Below, piece after piece: positions 27,521 through 36,506 of a stretch of 64,000 bases of DNA. The notes below the pieces were generated by a model. It was not told the origin of the DNA. It saw only the letters and a program-made list of their open reading frames with translations, and did no database searches. A program made the position numbers and the translations under genes. Position 1 is the first letter of the stretch. Each line of letters opens with the position of its first letter. The DNA lies in contig CAJJAO010000005.1 of NCBI GenBank assembly GCA_905182265.1, positions 1-64,000 on the forward strand, in the 5' to 3' direction. The stretch is from a gamma proteobacterium HTCC2207. Its GTDB lineage: Bacteria; Pseudomonadota; Gammaproteobacteria; Pseudomonadales; Porticoccaceae.

Positions 27521-28866
27521 ATAAGCACCCCAGCATCTCGCAATGCGTCATCTAAAGCATGACCAAGCTTATCAGTAATTTCCGCCACATGACTTTCATT
27601 GATAATAAAAGGCGGTGCCAACAAGATATGGTTGCCTCTACGCCCATCTATGGTGCCGCCACCGGGATAGCAGGCGAGCCCACGAGCCATACCGTGACTC
27701 TTAATTAATGAATGCAGGGATAACTCTGCAGGCAAAGGCTCTTTTGTGCTTCGGTCTGCGACCAGCTCCAAACCTCTAAACAGCCCGCGCCCACGAATAT
27801 CGCCAATATAAGGATGATCTGCAAAGCGTTGCTGCAGAGATTCTTCGAGTAAAGCACCCATCTGATTAACATTATCTAACAGGTTGTCATCTTCTATTAT
27901 TTGCTGCACCGCTAGCGCCGCAGCGCAGGCAGTTGCATGGCCAATATAGGTATGACCATGTTGAAACAAACCAGAGCCATCGCTGAGCCTATTGAAAATC
28001 TGCGCAGAACAAAGAGTCGCACCTATAGGCTGGTAGCCCGCTGCCAGGCCCTTGGCTACCGTCACTATATCTGGCCGCACGGTCTCCTGATCACAGGTAA
28101 ATAAGGCCCCAGAACGACCCATGCCACACATCACTTCATCGAGGATCAGTAAAATACCGTGGCGGTCGCAAATCTCACGAATACGCTTAAAGTACCCAGG
28201 GGCAGGCACCAGAACACCGCTAGTAGCCCCGACGATTGGCTCGGCTATAAAGCCAATGACATTATCTGCACCCAGCTCCTGAACCTTGGTTTCAAGCTCA
28301 TCGGCAACCCGCAAGCCATATTCAACCTCTGACTCATTATCCCGCTGGTCACGGTACTGGTAGCAGGGGCTAATATGCTCTACATCTATTAATAAAGGCT
28401 CAAATTGTTGGCGGCGCCACTGGTTTCCACCCACAGCCAACGCACCCAAGGTATTGCCGTGATAGCTCTGCCTGCGCGCAATAAATTTTTGCCTCTTAGG
28501 TTCGCCCCCCTCCACAAAATACTGGCGCGCCAGCTTTAATGCCGCCTCCATAGCCTCTGAACCACCGGAGACAAAGTACACGTGCTCTATTCCCTCCGGA
28601 GCACGCTGCACCAAAAAGTCGGCCAACTGTTCACTGGGCTCTGAGGTAAAAAAGGAGGTATGGGCGTAGGCCAGGGAATCGAGCTGCCGCTTAATCGCGT
28701 CAATCACTCTGGCGTTAGAGTGCCCCAAGCAAGAAACAGCAGCGCCTCCACAGGCATCTAAGTAGCGATTACCCTTTTTATCAAGGATATAAGCACCATC
28801 CCCCTGCATTGCTACGGGCAATTGATTCTGGGTATGGCGATGAAATACACGGCTTTCTAGGGGCAA
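27517..28866 (-). CDS. Class III (omega) aminotransferase
   Basis: The 449-residue PLP enzyme has fold type I class III features: GGSEAMEAALKLAR (101 onward), LILDEVMCGMGRSG with Asp243 for the pyridine nitrogen, and the Schiff-base lysine in TVAKGLAAGYQPIGA (Lys272). Relatives transaminate omega-amino acids, beta-alanine, taurine or adenosyl-aminononanoate. Coupling to the BKACE gene by a 4-nt overlap suggests a substrate whose keto form is a beta-keto acid, such as a beta-amino acid or a lysine-derived 3,5-diamino acid; that is inference. A LysR gene lies directly upstream on the same strand. Confidence 0.9.
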   Translation of the reverse strand: MPLESRVFHRHTQNQLPVAMQGDGAYILDKKGNRYLDACGGAAVSCLGHSNARVIDAIKRQLDSLAYAHTSFFTSEPSEQLADFLVQRAPEGIEHVYFVSGGSEAMEAALKLARQYFVEGGEPKRQKFIARRQSYHGNTLGALAVGGNQWRRQQFEPLLIDVEHISPCYQYRDQRDNESEVEYGLRVADELETKVQELGADNVIGFIAEPIVGATSGVLVPAPGYFKRIREICDRHGILLILDEVMCGMGRSGALFTCDQETVRPDIVTVAKGLAAGYQPIGATLCSAQIFNRLSDGSGLFQHGHTYIGHATACAAALAVQQIIEDDNLLDNVNQMGALLEESLQQRFADHPYIGDIRGRGLFRGLELVADRSTKEPLPAELSLHSLIKSHGMARGLACYPGGGTIDGRRGNHILLAPPFIINESHVAEITDKLGHALDDALRDAGVLI

Positions 28867-29079
28867 AATAAAAGTCTTAATTAGTTAATTTAGCAGCATG
28901 GTAACTAACCCACCAGCCATCCAGCAATGCATAATTTATCGACAAGCCTGTTAGTAAATCTAACGGGGATGCGCCGCGCTATTTTACGGCTAAACTTTTA
29001 TCAAACCGCTATTAGATAGCAACTAGAAAGTTATTATAGAACCCTCTAGAGAGGTATTAGAGAGCCCTTTAAAGAGGTG

Positions 29080-30024
29080 TTAGAGCGCCACTACATAGCC
29101 TCTGTAATCAACCTGCTCATGCCGATAAATCGCTGCCTGCTCATGAATCCAAGTACGGAATAACATGACCTTGGGCTCGTCCTTTGCGTGCTCTGAGAAG
29201 TAAAAATTGTAGTCTTTTCGGTGCGCAATAAAACAGTCAAACGGAATAACTAAACGCCCAGCAGCAAGATCTTTAGCCGCTAAAAGACTCCCTGCCACAA
29301 TAGGCCCCCGACCCTCTACTGCAACCTGCAGAGCCAGCCCAGCATCGGCGTAAAACAGCCCTTTACCCTGATCTAGAGTATCAACCTTTAACTCACTCAA
29401 GAGGGCTTGCCACGCCTGTCCGTCATCGTCGTGGATCAAACTATGGTTTACCAGATCGTCAGGCCCTCGTAATGGGTTATCCCCCTGCAACAGCGCAGGC
29501 GCGCAGGCTACAAAGGTATCGACGTCAATCAGCTTTTCTGTCTCGACACCGGCAACAGCCTCTGCACCCCAGCGAATAGCCACATCCACCTCTGCACCCA
29601 AACCTTTTGGGAAGTCCGGGGTTGGCGACAACCGCACTGTAATATCTGGGTAGCGCTGCTGAAAATCTGGTAGACGAGGAATCAACCATTGAGAGGCAAA
29701 GGTTGTAGTGAGATTTACCGTTAACACGGCCATACAAGGGTCTTGAACTAGCCGGCTGCTGACTTTTTCTAAGCGATCAAGGCTCTGAGTAACCACTGGA
29801 AGCAATTCAGTACCCGCAGCATTGAGAGATACTTTCCCGCGGGCCCGGGTAAATAGCGGCTGCCCAAAGTAGTCTTCTAAGCCCTTTATTTGCTGACTCA
29901 CGGCACCATGGGTAACGCAGAGTTCCTGTGCCGCACGGGTAAAACTAAGCAACCTAGCGGCAGCCTCAAAGGCTCGCAATGCATTTAAAGGGGGCAGTTT
30001 TCTAGACATGTTGTGACCGATCAT
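29080..30024 (-). CDS. LysR-family regulator, GcvA-like
   Basis: This 314-residue LysR protein has the GcvA-type N-terminus (RKLPPLNALRAFEAAARLLSFTRAAQELCVTHGAVSQQIKGLE). Its effector domain contains DVAIRWG, as in GcvA and beta-lactamase regulator AmpR. It is upstream of, and on the same strand as, the aminotransferase/BKACE genes, so it may regulate them; GcvA-like regulators near amino-acid catabolism are common. ATG 30009 (MSRKLPP) is an alternative start; neither has a clear ribosome binding site. The stop lies at the edge of a short TCTAA-containing repeat (29040-29085). Confidence 0.88.
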   Translation of the reverse strand: MIGHNMSRKLPPLNALRAFEAAARLLSFTRAAQELCVTHGAVSQQIKGLEDYFGQPLFTRARGKVSLNAAGTELLPVVTQSLDRLEKVSSRLVQDPCMAVLTVNLTTTFASQWLIPRLPDFQQRYPDITVRLSPTPDFPKGLGAEVDVAIRWGAEAVAGVETEKLIDVDTFVACAPALLQGDNPLRGPDDLVNHSLIHDDDGQAWQALLSELKVDTLDQGKGLFYADAGLALQVAVEGRGPIVAGSLLAAKDLAAGRLVIPFDCFIAHRKDYNFYFSEHAKDEPKVMLFRTWIHEQAAIYRHEQVDYRGYVVAL

Positions 30025-30079
30025 CTTTTGATTTTGATAATACAGGGTTGGGGTTGTATTTAAAGCCTAATTCCAGAAC

Positions 30080-30205
30080 TAACTAGAGAGCCCCTCTAAT
30101 ACAGGTACCTGACAGAGCTATCTAATAGAGCCCACTAATAGAGTCCCCTAATAGAACCACCCTAATAGAGCTCTTTAATAGAGCTCCCTAATAGAGGCAT
30201 CTAGA
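30080..30205. repeat. Degenerate CTAATAGAG tandem repeats upstream of the sigma gene
   Basis: About seven imperfect copies of a 15-17 bp unit containing CTAATAGAG(C/T)(C/T) run from about 30080 to just before the sigma-factor promoter. They fill the divergent spacer between the LysR and ECF sigma genes. Confidence 0.8.
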
Positions 30206-30206
30206 A

Positions 30207-30236
30207 TGATCCAAGCGTCAAACAGCGCCGTAACTC
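30207..30236 (+). promoter_or_regulatory. ECF-sigma promoter-like element (TGATCC-N18-TAACTC) of the sigma/chrR operon
   Basis: TGATCC at 30207-30212 and TAACTC at 30231-30236 are separated by 18 nt, 28 nt before the sigma gene. TGATCC as a -35 is characteristic of promoters read by the RpoE/ECF11 sigma factors that pair with ChrR. An almost identical element lies before the photolyase operon at 56401. Autoregulation is therefore likely. Confidence 0.7.
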
Positions 30237-30264
30237 TGTTAAGGTAGCATTTGGCAGTGTAGGC

Positions 30265-30927
30265 ATGTTGAGAAAAATCATCGATACAGTAGATAAACCA
30301 AGTCAGTCGACCGCTAAGGTCGCCGTTTTAAATACCGCAGAGAAGCGCTCGGACGAGTGGAGCCTTCTGCTTATCGCAGTGGGCGAGACTCGCGACCGTC
30401 AGGCGTTTGCTAAGCTCTTTAAACATTTCGCTCCCCTTTTGAAAAGTTTTTCTGAAGCCAGCCGCCATCAGGGCTGGTACCCAGGTCTAAGTGAAGACCT
30501 AGTCCAGGAAGTCATGATCAAGGTATGGCAGAAAGCGGCCGGCTACAACGCTGAAAAAGCATCGGCAACAACTTGGATCTATACGGTTGCACGGAACTGC
30601 CGTATTGATATGTTGCGTCGAAAAAGTAACACCCAACATCTTCCTCTAGAAAATGAAGACTATTGGCACGAGCCAGACGAAGAGACACCAGTGACTCTGT
30701 TACGTCAAAAGCGTAATGGAGACAAGATTCAGGAGTCTCTGGCTAAGCTCCCCAAAGAGCAGGACGAAATTCTGCGCAAGGTCTATCTGGAAGGAAAATC
30801 CCACGCTGAGGCATCCCAAGAACTTGGGCTTCCCTTAGGTACTGTTAAATCAAGAGTGCGATTGGCACTCCAAAAGATGCAAATTTTGGTGTCGCCAGAA
30901 TTTCAAGAAGAGCTACCCCATGAGTAA
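30265..30927 (+). CDS. ECF RNA polymerase sigma factor, RpoE/ECF11-like (ChrR partner)
   Basis: This 220-residue group IV sigma factor has only regions 2 and 4. Region 2 contains EDLVQEVMIKVWQKAAGYNAEKASATTWIY and the -10 recognition part NCRIDMLRRK. Region 4 is AEASQELGLPLGTVKSRVRLALQKM. An 8-nt overlap couples it to a ChrR-type anti-sigma gene, the arrangement of the Rhodobacter singlet-oxygen response sigma E. It should direct transcription from TGATCC-type promoters when ChrR releases it. An N-terminal extension of about 30 polar residues precedes region 2; the true start could be further in. Confidence 0.93.
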   Translation: MLRKIIDTVDKPSQSTAKVAVLNTAEKRSDEWSLLLIAVGETRDRQAFAKLFKHFAPLLKSFSEASRHQGWYPGLSEDLVQEVMIKVWQKAAGYNAEKASATTWIYTVARNCRIDMLRRKSNTQHLPLENEDYWHEPDEETPVTLLRQKRNGDKIQESLAKLPKEQDEILRKVYLEGKSHAEASQELGLPLGTVKSRVRLALQKMQILVSPEFQEELPHE

Positions 30928-31603
30928 TCAAATTAACTTTCATCCAGACCGAAGCATGCTGGTGGAATTTTCTGCAGGCACATTAGAGACAGCACTAACT
31001 ATCTGCGTTTCCGCGCACCTGCATTTTTGCGACCAATGTCGGTCAGAGCTACTGTCCCTCGATCAGCTTGGTTCTCAGCTAATGAGTGATGCAAAGCCCA
31101 GCGACATAGATGAAAGTTTGCTAGACACCGTGATGGCTAAAATTGACGAGGCAGAATTAGCACAGGTTAATTCTAAAGGTTCAGCAAGAGTTCCGGTCAA
31201 TGAAAAGCCCAGCAGTTTCCCTTTTTCTGTCAATAAGCTGATTGAGAGTACCGAACATTCTGCCACCTGGAGTCGCCTGAACTCCTCATTAGATATAGCT
31301 CGACTCAAAACTGGGCAAGACAAGTTTGAAGTGGCCCTGCATAGACTCTGTGCTGGCGGCAAAGCACCAAAACATGATCACCAAGGAATCGAATATACCG
31401 TGGTGTTAAAGGGCAGCCTGTCGGATGAGCGCTCTGTTTACAGTGAAGGGGATTTTCTGGTGCGCCAGCCCGGTGATATCCACCAGCCTATGGGCGGTCA
31501 AAACAGTGAATGTATCTGCCTGTCAGCATTGTCGGCACCAATAAAGCTCACCAGCCCACTTGGTTTCCTGATGAAGCCTTGGCTACAGATACGGCCCATG
31601 TAA
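30920..31603 (+). CDS. chrR: ChrR-type zinc anti-sigma factor with cupin domain
   Basis: This 227-residue protein has two domains. The N-terminal zinc anti-sigma domain shows His8, His33, Cys37 and Cys40, the same spacing as His6/His31/Cys35/Cys38 of Rhodobacter ChrR. The C-terminal cupin shows His152, His154, Glu158 and His188, again the exact spacing of ChrR His141/His143/Glu147/His177. All eight zinc ligands are thus retained. In Rhodobacter the N-domain holds sigma E and the cupin is needed to sense singlet oxygen. By homology this protein should free its sigma factor under photo-oxidative stress. A strong terminator follows. Confidence 0.94.
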   Translation: MSNQINFHPDRSMLVEFSAGTLETALTICVSAHLHFCDQCRSELLSLDQLGSQLMSDAKPSDIDESLLDTVMAKIDEAELAQVNSKGSARVPVNEKPSSFPFSVNKLIESTEHSATWSRLNSSLDIARLKTGQDKFEVALHRLCAGGKAPKHDHQGIEYTVVLKGSLSDERSVYSEGDFLVRQPGDIHQPMGGQNSECICLSALSAPIKLTSPLGFLMKPWLQIRPM

Positions 31604-31642
31604 TTTGATCTATTGATTAGAAAGAATAAAAAAAGATATCTA

Positions 31643-31668
31643 AACCACGCGACAGCGTGGTTTTTTTT
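31643..31668 (+). terminator. Strong intrinsic terminator of the sigma/chrR operon
   Basis: AACCACGC, loop GACA, GCGTGGTT, then an uninterrupted run of T to 31668, 40 nt after the chrR stop. Confidence 0.92.
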
Positions 31669-31708
31669 GCCCGTTGCTCTCAGTTAAGAGCTCTGCAAGC
31701 GAGTAGGG

Positions 31709-31843
31709 ATAGAAAGCCCTTAGCTGTAAAAAGCCCTTAGCTATAAAAAGCCGTTAGGGATAGACAGCCATTAGCTATAAAAAGCACTTTGGCATAAAAG
31801 CCCTTAGCCATAAAAAGCCCTTAGCTATAAAAAGCACTTAGAG
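31709..31843. repeat. 17-bp tandem repeats with AAGCCCTTAGC core at the hisF 3' end
   Basis: About eight copies of a unit near AAAAAGCCCTTAGCTAT occupy the convergent spacer after chrR. AAGCCCTTAGC occurs four times exactly. Others read AGCCGTTAGG, AGCCATTAGC, AGCACTTTGG and AGCACTTAGA. The last copy includes the hisF stop codon (TAA at 31838-31840 on the minus strand). Confidence 0.9.
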
Positions 31844-32623
31844 CCGGACATTCACACCAGCATCAGCCATAAATCGCTTGGCCTCTGGAACTGAATATTC
31901 GCCAAAGTGAAAAATGCTAGCAGCAAGAACAGCGTCAGCCTTGCCCTCAACCACACCATCAACAAGGTGCTGTAAGTTGCCCACACCACCTGAGGCAATA
32001 ACTGGCACATTGACCCCATCGCTAATACGCGAGGTCAAATTTAGATCAAATCCATTTTTAGTACCATCCCGGTCCATACTGGTCAGCAGTATCTCACCGG
32101 CACCAAAAGCCGTCATTTTCTCAGCCCATTCAATGGCATTAATGCCCGTAGGCTTGCGACCACCATGGGTAAAGATTTCCCAGCGCGGGCTATCGCCATG
32201 TTCGACCTGCTTGGCATCAATAGCCACCACAATACATTGCGAACCAAAACGCTGTGCCGCCTCGCGAACAAAGTCGGGGTTATTAATTGCCGCCGAGTTA
32301 ATAGCCACTTTATCGGCACCGGCATTCAGTAGATTGCGAATATCCTGCAACTCACGCACACCACCGCCGACAGTCAGAGGAATAAATACTTCCCCCGCCA
32401 TACGTTCAACCGTGTGTAATGTCGTGTCCCGCGCTTCATGACTGGCGGTAATATCAAGAAAAGTAATTTCGTCAGCGCCCTGCTCGTTATAGCGACGGGC
32501 CACTTCTACCGGGTCACCGGCATCGCGGATATCGACAAACTGCACGCCTTTTACCACTCGGCCTTTGTCCACATCCAAACAGGGAATAATTCGTTTAGCC
32601 AATCCTTTTGACTTATCTATCAC
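31838..32623 (-). CDS. hisF: Imidazole glycerol phosphate synthase cyclase subunit HisF
   Basis: This 261-residue TIM barrel has catalytic Asp17 (PCLDVDKG) and Asp136 (VVAIDAK), separated exactly as Asp11 and Asp130 of Thermotoga HisF. It also has the phosphate-binding loops VGGGVR and IASGGVGN. With HisH it converts PRFAR and ammonia to imidazole glycerol phosphate and AICAR in histidine synthesis. It starts at GTG 32623, which overlaps the ribA stop (GTGA), giving a short N-terminal extension (MIDKSKG) over the usual MLAKR. It is unusual to find it apart from hisH and hisA, and coupled to ribA. Confidence 0.96.
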   Translation of the reverse strand: MIDKSKGLAKRIIPCLDVDKGRVVKGVQFVDIRDAGDPVEVARRYNEQGADEITFLDITASHEARDTTLHTVERMAGEVFIPLTVGGGVRELQDIRNLLNAGADKVAINSAAINNPDFVREAAQRFGSQCIVVAIDAKQVEHGDSPRWEIFTHGGRKPTGINAIEWAEKMTAFGAGEILLTSMDRDGTKNGFDLNLTSRISDGVNVPVIASGGVGNLQHLVDGVVEGKADAVLAASIFHFGEYSVPEAKRFMADAGVNVRL

Positions 32624-33216
32624 TTATCTTCTTCCTTAAACATATGCCCCAACTTGCCAGCTTTGGTCAGCAAGTACTGAACATTGTGCGGGTTGCTGTC
32701 TGCTTGAATCGGCTCCCGATCAACCACATTAATCCCTAAGTCTTGTAGGGCCTTAATTTTGCGTGGGTTATTGGTCATTAACCTAACCTGCTTGGCACCC
32801 AAATGCTCTAGCATAGGCGCACAGATAGAATAGTCACGCATATCAGCACCAAAGCCCAGCCGCTCGTTGGCTTCAACAGTGTCGGCACCCTGGTCTTGAA
32901 GATTGTAAGCGCGGATCTTATTTACCAACCCAATCCCACGGCCTTCTTGGCGCAAATAGAGAATCGCCCCCCGCCCCAGCTCAGAGATACGCTTCATGGA
33001 TTCCTGTAGCTGCTCACCGCAGTCACAGCGCAAGCTACCCAGAGCATCGCCAGTCAGGCACTCAGAATGGATTCTAATCAGCAACGGTTCGGCAGAGGCA
33101 CAGTCACCCATGGTAATGGCAATATGTTCCTTGCCTTTAAAAGGGTCTTCAAAGCCATGAATATCAAAGGTGCCCCAACGGGTGGGTAACTTTGAGGATT
33201 CGATAAAACGAAGCAC
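32620..33216 (-). CDS. ribA: GTP cyclohydrolase II RibA
   Basis: This enzyme opens GTP to 2,5-diamino-6-ribosylamino-pyrimidinone phosphate, formate and pyrophosphate, the first step of riboflavin synthesis. Zinc cysteines are at 53, 64 and 66 (HSECLTGD...RCDCG), with the C-x10-C-x-C spacing of E. coli RibA. The active-site region [11 protein letters not shown] and the TNNP/K motif are intact. I set the start at GTG 33216, with GGAG 8 nt upstream, giving 198 residues, close to E. coli RibA; an ATG 28 codons upstream would add an unrelated N-terminus. It supplies the activity missing from the RibBX protein encoded at 45-46 kb. Confidence 0.95.
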   Translation of the reverse strand: MLRFIESSKLPTRWGTFDIHGFEDPFKGKEHIAITMGDCASAEPLLIRIHSECLTGDALGSLRCDCGEQLQESMKRISELGRGAILYLRQEGRGIGLVNKIRAYNLQDQGADTVEANERLGFGADMRDYSICAPMLEHLGAKQVRLMTNNPRKIKALQDLGINVVDREPIQADSNPHNVQYLLTKAGKLGHMFKEEDK

Positions 33217-33320
33217 CAGACTGACTCCAACAAGTGAATAAAACAGGCTGCTATTGTAGCGGTAACCTGCCCTATGTGCAGGTTTTTCCGCCCAGTTCAA
33301 TCCACTTTTACTACCGCTGT

Positions 33321-33342
33321 AGTGGGTCTACAGTGGGTCTAT
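33321..33342. repeat. 11-bp duplication at the stop codon of the first RND permease
   Basis: AGTGGGTCTAC and AGTGGGTCTAT stand in tandem. On the minus strand the first copy contains the TAG stop of the permease gene and the second repeats it 10-11 nt later. Confidence 0.85.
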
Positions 33343-36300
33343 AGCGACTCTAAAGTACCTCTTGTTGGTTTTTTTATATCGTAGACTACCCTGTATAAAC
33401 AGGGGATCAGCACCAATGTAATGGCAGTGGCAAAAACAATACCGAAACTTAGGGACAGGGCCATGGGAATAACGAACTGTGCCTGGGTGCTGGTTTCAAA
33501 CAACATAGGCAGCAAGCCTACAAAGGTCGTCATGGTAGTAAGCAGGATTGCTCTAAAGCGTTGCCTGCCCCCCGACATGAGTGCCTCTTCAATTGAATTT
33601 TCATCTTCCCGTGCCCGATTCACAAATTCCACCAGAATCAAGCTGTCGTTAACCACCACGCCTGCCAGTGCAATCAAGCCAAAGATCGACAGCATGCTTA
33701 TGGAAACACCAAAGATAAGATGCCCAACCAGAGCACCAATAAACCCGAAGGGAATAACGGCCATAATCACCAACGGCTGTACATAGGATTTAAGGGGTAC
33801 CGCCAACAAGCCATATATCAAAAACAGAGAGGCAACAAAACCCAAAATCATGCGGTTCATTAATGTTTTCTCTTCTTCGCTAGCACCGCCTAAACCAAAC
33901 TTGACTCCTGAATAGCGGGTTAGCAATTGCGGGATAAACTCTTTAGTTAAGTCCTCAATTACTGCACCACTCTGCGCTATAGTCGAGTCCACATCGGCAG
34001 TGATGGTCACGGTACGTTCACGATCAATTCTCGATATTGCCGTAAGGCCAAGGCCCAGACGTATATCGGCGACCTCACCAATAGCAACGGCCTGGCCGTT
34101 GGCAGCCCGGATATGCATATCCTCTAAAGTGGCAATCGAACTACGTTCTTCAATGGGGTAACGTACCATCACTTTTAAGGTATCGGCGCCTCTCTGTAAC
34201 CGCTGCACCTCTTCACCATAAAAGGCTTGGCGCACTTGGCGGCCAATATCCCCGAGGCTAATATCTAGCTGGCTGGCATTTGGCTTGAGACCAATCAATA
34301 TTTCTCTACTGCCGGCACCCTGAGAATTATAGATATCAAAAACGCCGTTGTACTCACCTAGTTTTTCGGCCAATGCCGCGCCAGCCAGGGTCAACTGCTC
34401 TGGATCTGAGCCTGATAGGGTTAGGTTAATCTTTGCGCCACCGCCAGCATTGGTTCCGGCGTAATAGCGTTGCTTGCGAACATTGGGTAGATTGCCAACC
34501 TTATCCCTCCAGAGCTTTTCAATTTCAAAGGCACTGATATTGCGATCTTCAGGGTGGGTGAGAGACATCATGAAGTTGGCCTGGACATCCGACTCAGTAT
34601 AAAAAATAAGGTGCTCTATAAGCCCCTTATCATCTGGATGTGTACGTCGGTACTCGGCATCTACCTCATAGGCGGCTCCTTCAATACGAGATAAGGTTTC
34701 CTGCAAATTTTCAGCTGAAGCTCCGTCCTGCATAATAATTTGCGCCTGAACACCGTCCCCCGGAACATTGGGGAAAAATTCAAAACGGGCAATGCCGCTG
34801 TTTACCGCACTGATGGAAATAATCAGTAGGGCAAAAAACCCAGCTAAGGTGGCGTAACGGTAGTGCAAACAGCGTTTTAAAAAAGGCAGATATTGCTGTT
34901 CAATGAACCCGGTAAGCGCACTAGCTACCTGCTGCTGCCAGCGTTCCACAAACCCTTTACGCGACGTCGACGAGTTACCTAGTTTTAGCCCTACCAAATG
35001 AGCGGGCAGTATCAGCTTTGATTCAATCAGAGAGAACATCAGGCACAGAATCACCACTACAGCAATAGTTTCAAAAAAAGGCCCTGCGGCACCACCCACA
35101 AATAAAATAGGGGCAAAAGCTGCCATGGTCGTCAGCACTCCAATAGTTGAGGGAGTAGCCACTTTTTTGGCCCCTGCAATAACAGTCGCAACTGAAGCTT
35201 TGTAACCTGCTTTATCCGATACCGCAGCTGATGTGTTTTTAAATTCCCCTTTGGCTTCACTAAAAATACTCTCGCCAATCACAATGGCGTCATCTACCAC
35301 GATGCCCAACACCATAATAAAAGCGAAGAGACTCAGTACGTTTACATCAACCGGATAGGGGTTAATGGGCATTAACCAAAAGGCGCCAAGGAAGCTAACG
35401 GGAATACCTAACATTACCCAACCAGCTACATGCAGATTCAGGAACAAGCCCAAAACGATTGCCACAAGCACGGCCCCCAGAGCAAGATTTTCAAGCATCA
35501 TATTGAGCCTGCCACGCAGGTGATACGACGTATCGAAGAATTCATTAATTTGTAGACCCTCTGGGAGAGTCTTACGTTGGTCTGCAATATATTGCTTAAC
35601 CCGATTACTAATGGTCAGTATGTCTTGGTCTTCGACGGCGAACACGCCTAGGTTAAAAGCACTCTGGCGGTCAAAGCGCACAAGAGTATTAGATTCGGTA
35701 AAACCGTCCTTAATAGTGGCTACATCACTGAGTAAAAGTTTTGTGCCATCGGGCTGGCTGCGCACCACTAATTTTGCAAAACTCTCTCCTGTGTAGGCCT
35801 TGCCTTGAGTGCGAACCAACACATTGCCCTCCGAGGTTCGTATCATTCCCGCCGGTAAATCAAGGGATGAGTTGCGTAACACCTGAGCCACTTCATTAAG
35901 AGTTAAATTATATTCACGCAGCCGGTCTTCTTTTACCTCGATAGAGATTTCATAGGGGTCGACACCCCATAGGATAATTTTTTTGATTTCTGGCAATAGT
36001 AATAGTTCGTCGCGCATCTCTTGGCCCATGGTCTTGCGCGTGCGCTCGTCCATATCACCATAGACGGCTATACCCATTATCCAGCGTTGCTCATCCATCG
36101 TGGCGCGAGTCACTGTGGGCTTTTCTAAATCATCGGGAAAGTTAACAATGCTATCGATTCGATTTTCAACCTGAGCCATAACCTCTTGTATATCTTCATT
36201 GGTCTCGATTTCAAGGTTAATCCGGGCAACGTCACGACTCGCCGTTGAGTTGATTTTTTTGATACCTTTTAAACCCTGAAGCGCCGCTTCCATGGGCAGA

Positions 36301-36506
36301 ATAACGCCCTTCTCTACCTCAACAGGCGCGGCACCTGGGTACATGGCTGAAACAGAAATTTGATCCAACTCACCCACAGGAAACATATTCTTACTGATAT
36401 TCAGTGCAGAAATTAATCCGGCACTAATGACCAGGATCATCAGTAAATTCGCGGCTACTGGGTTTTTAGTAAACCAACCTATAAGGCCATAGTTCTCACT
36501 CGGCAT
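33339..36506 (-). CDS. RND efflux transporter permease, copy 1
   Basis: This 1055-residue AcrB-type inner-membrane pump has 12 helices and two large periplasmic loops. The proton-relay pair in helix 4 is present (LGIVVDDAIVIGES), as are helix-11/12 motifs ALAGVVVNDSLILVEFVNRARE and LLTTMTTFVGLLPML. This is an HAE1-like group near the MexF/Vibrio VexK type. It overlaps its adaptor gene by 11 nt. Its nearest relative in the window is the second RND pump at 38-41 kb, from which it appears to be a duplication. Substrates (drugs, detergents, fatty acids) are unknown and no outer-membrane channel gene is present. Confidence 0.93.
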   Translation of the reverse strand: MPSENYGLIGWFTKNPVAANLLMILVISAGLISALNISKNMFPVGELDQISVSAMYPGAAPVEVEKGVILPMEAALQGLKGIKKINSTASRDVARINLEIETNEDIQEVMAQVENRIDSIVNFPDDLEKPTVTRATMDEQRWIMGIAVYGDMDERTRKTMGQEMRDELLLLPEIKKIILWGVDPYEISIEVKEDRLREYNLTLNEVAQVLRNSSLDLPAGMIRTSEGNVLVRTQGKAYTGESFAKLVVRSQPDGTKLLLSDVATIKDGFTESNTLVRFDRQSAFNLGVFAVEDQDILTISNRVKQYIADQRKTLPEGLQINEFFDTSYHLRGRLNMMLENLALGAVLVAIVLGLFLNLHVAGWVMLGIPVSFLGAFWLMPINPYPVDVNVLSLFAFIMVLGIVVDDAIVIGESIFSEAKGEFKNTSAAVSDKAGYKASVATVIAGAKKVATPSTIGVLTTMAAFAPILFVGGAAGPFFETIAVVVILCLMFSLIESKLILPAHLVGLKLGNSSTSRKGFVERWQQQVASALTGFIEQQYLPFLKRCLHYRYATLAGFFALLIISISAVNSGIARFEFFPNVPGDGVQAQIIMQDGASAENLQETLSRIEGAAYEVDAEYRRTHPDDKGLIEHLIFYTESDVQANFMMSLTHPEDRNISAFEIEKLWRDKVGNLPNVRKQRYYAGTNAGGGAKINLTLSGSDPEQLTLAGAALAEKLGEYNGVFDIYNSQGAGSREILIGLKPNASQLDISLGDIGRQVRQAFYGEEVQRLQRGADTLKVMVRYPIEERSSIATLEDMHIRAANGQAVAIGEVADIRLGLGLTAISRIDRERTVTITADVDSTIAQSGAVIEDLTKEFIPQLLTRYSGVKFGLGGASEEEKTLMNRMILGFVASLFLIYGLLAVPLKSYVQPLVIMAVIPFGFIGALVGHLIFGVSISMLSIFGLIALAGVVVNDSLILVEFVNRAREDENSIEEALMSGGRQRFRAILLTTMTTFVGLLPMLFETSTQAQFVIPMALSLSFGIVFATAITLVLIPCLYRVVYDIKKPTRGTLESL

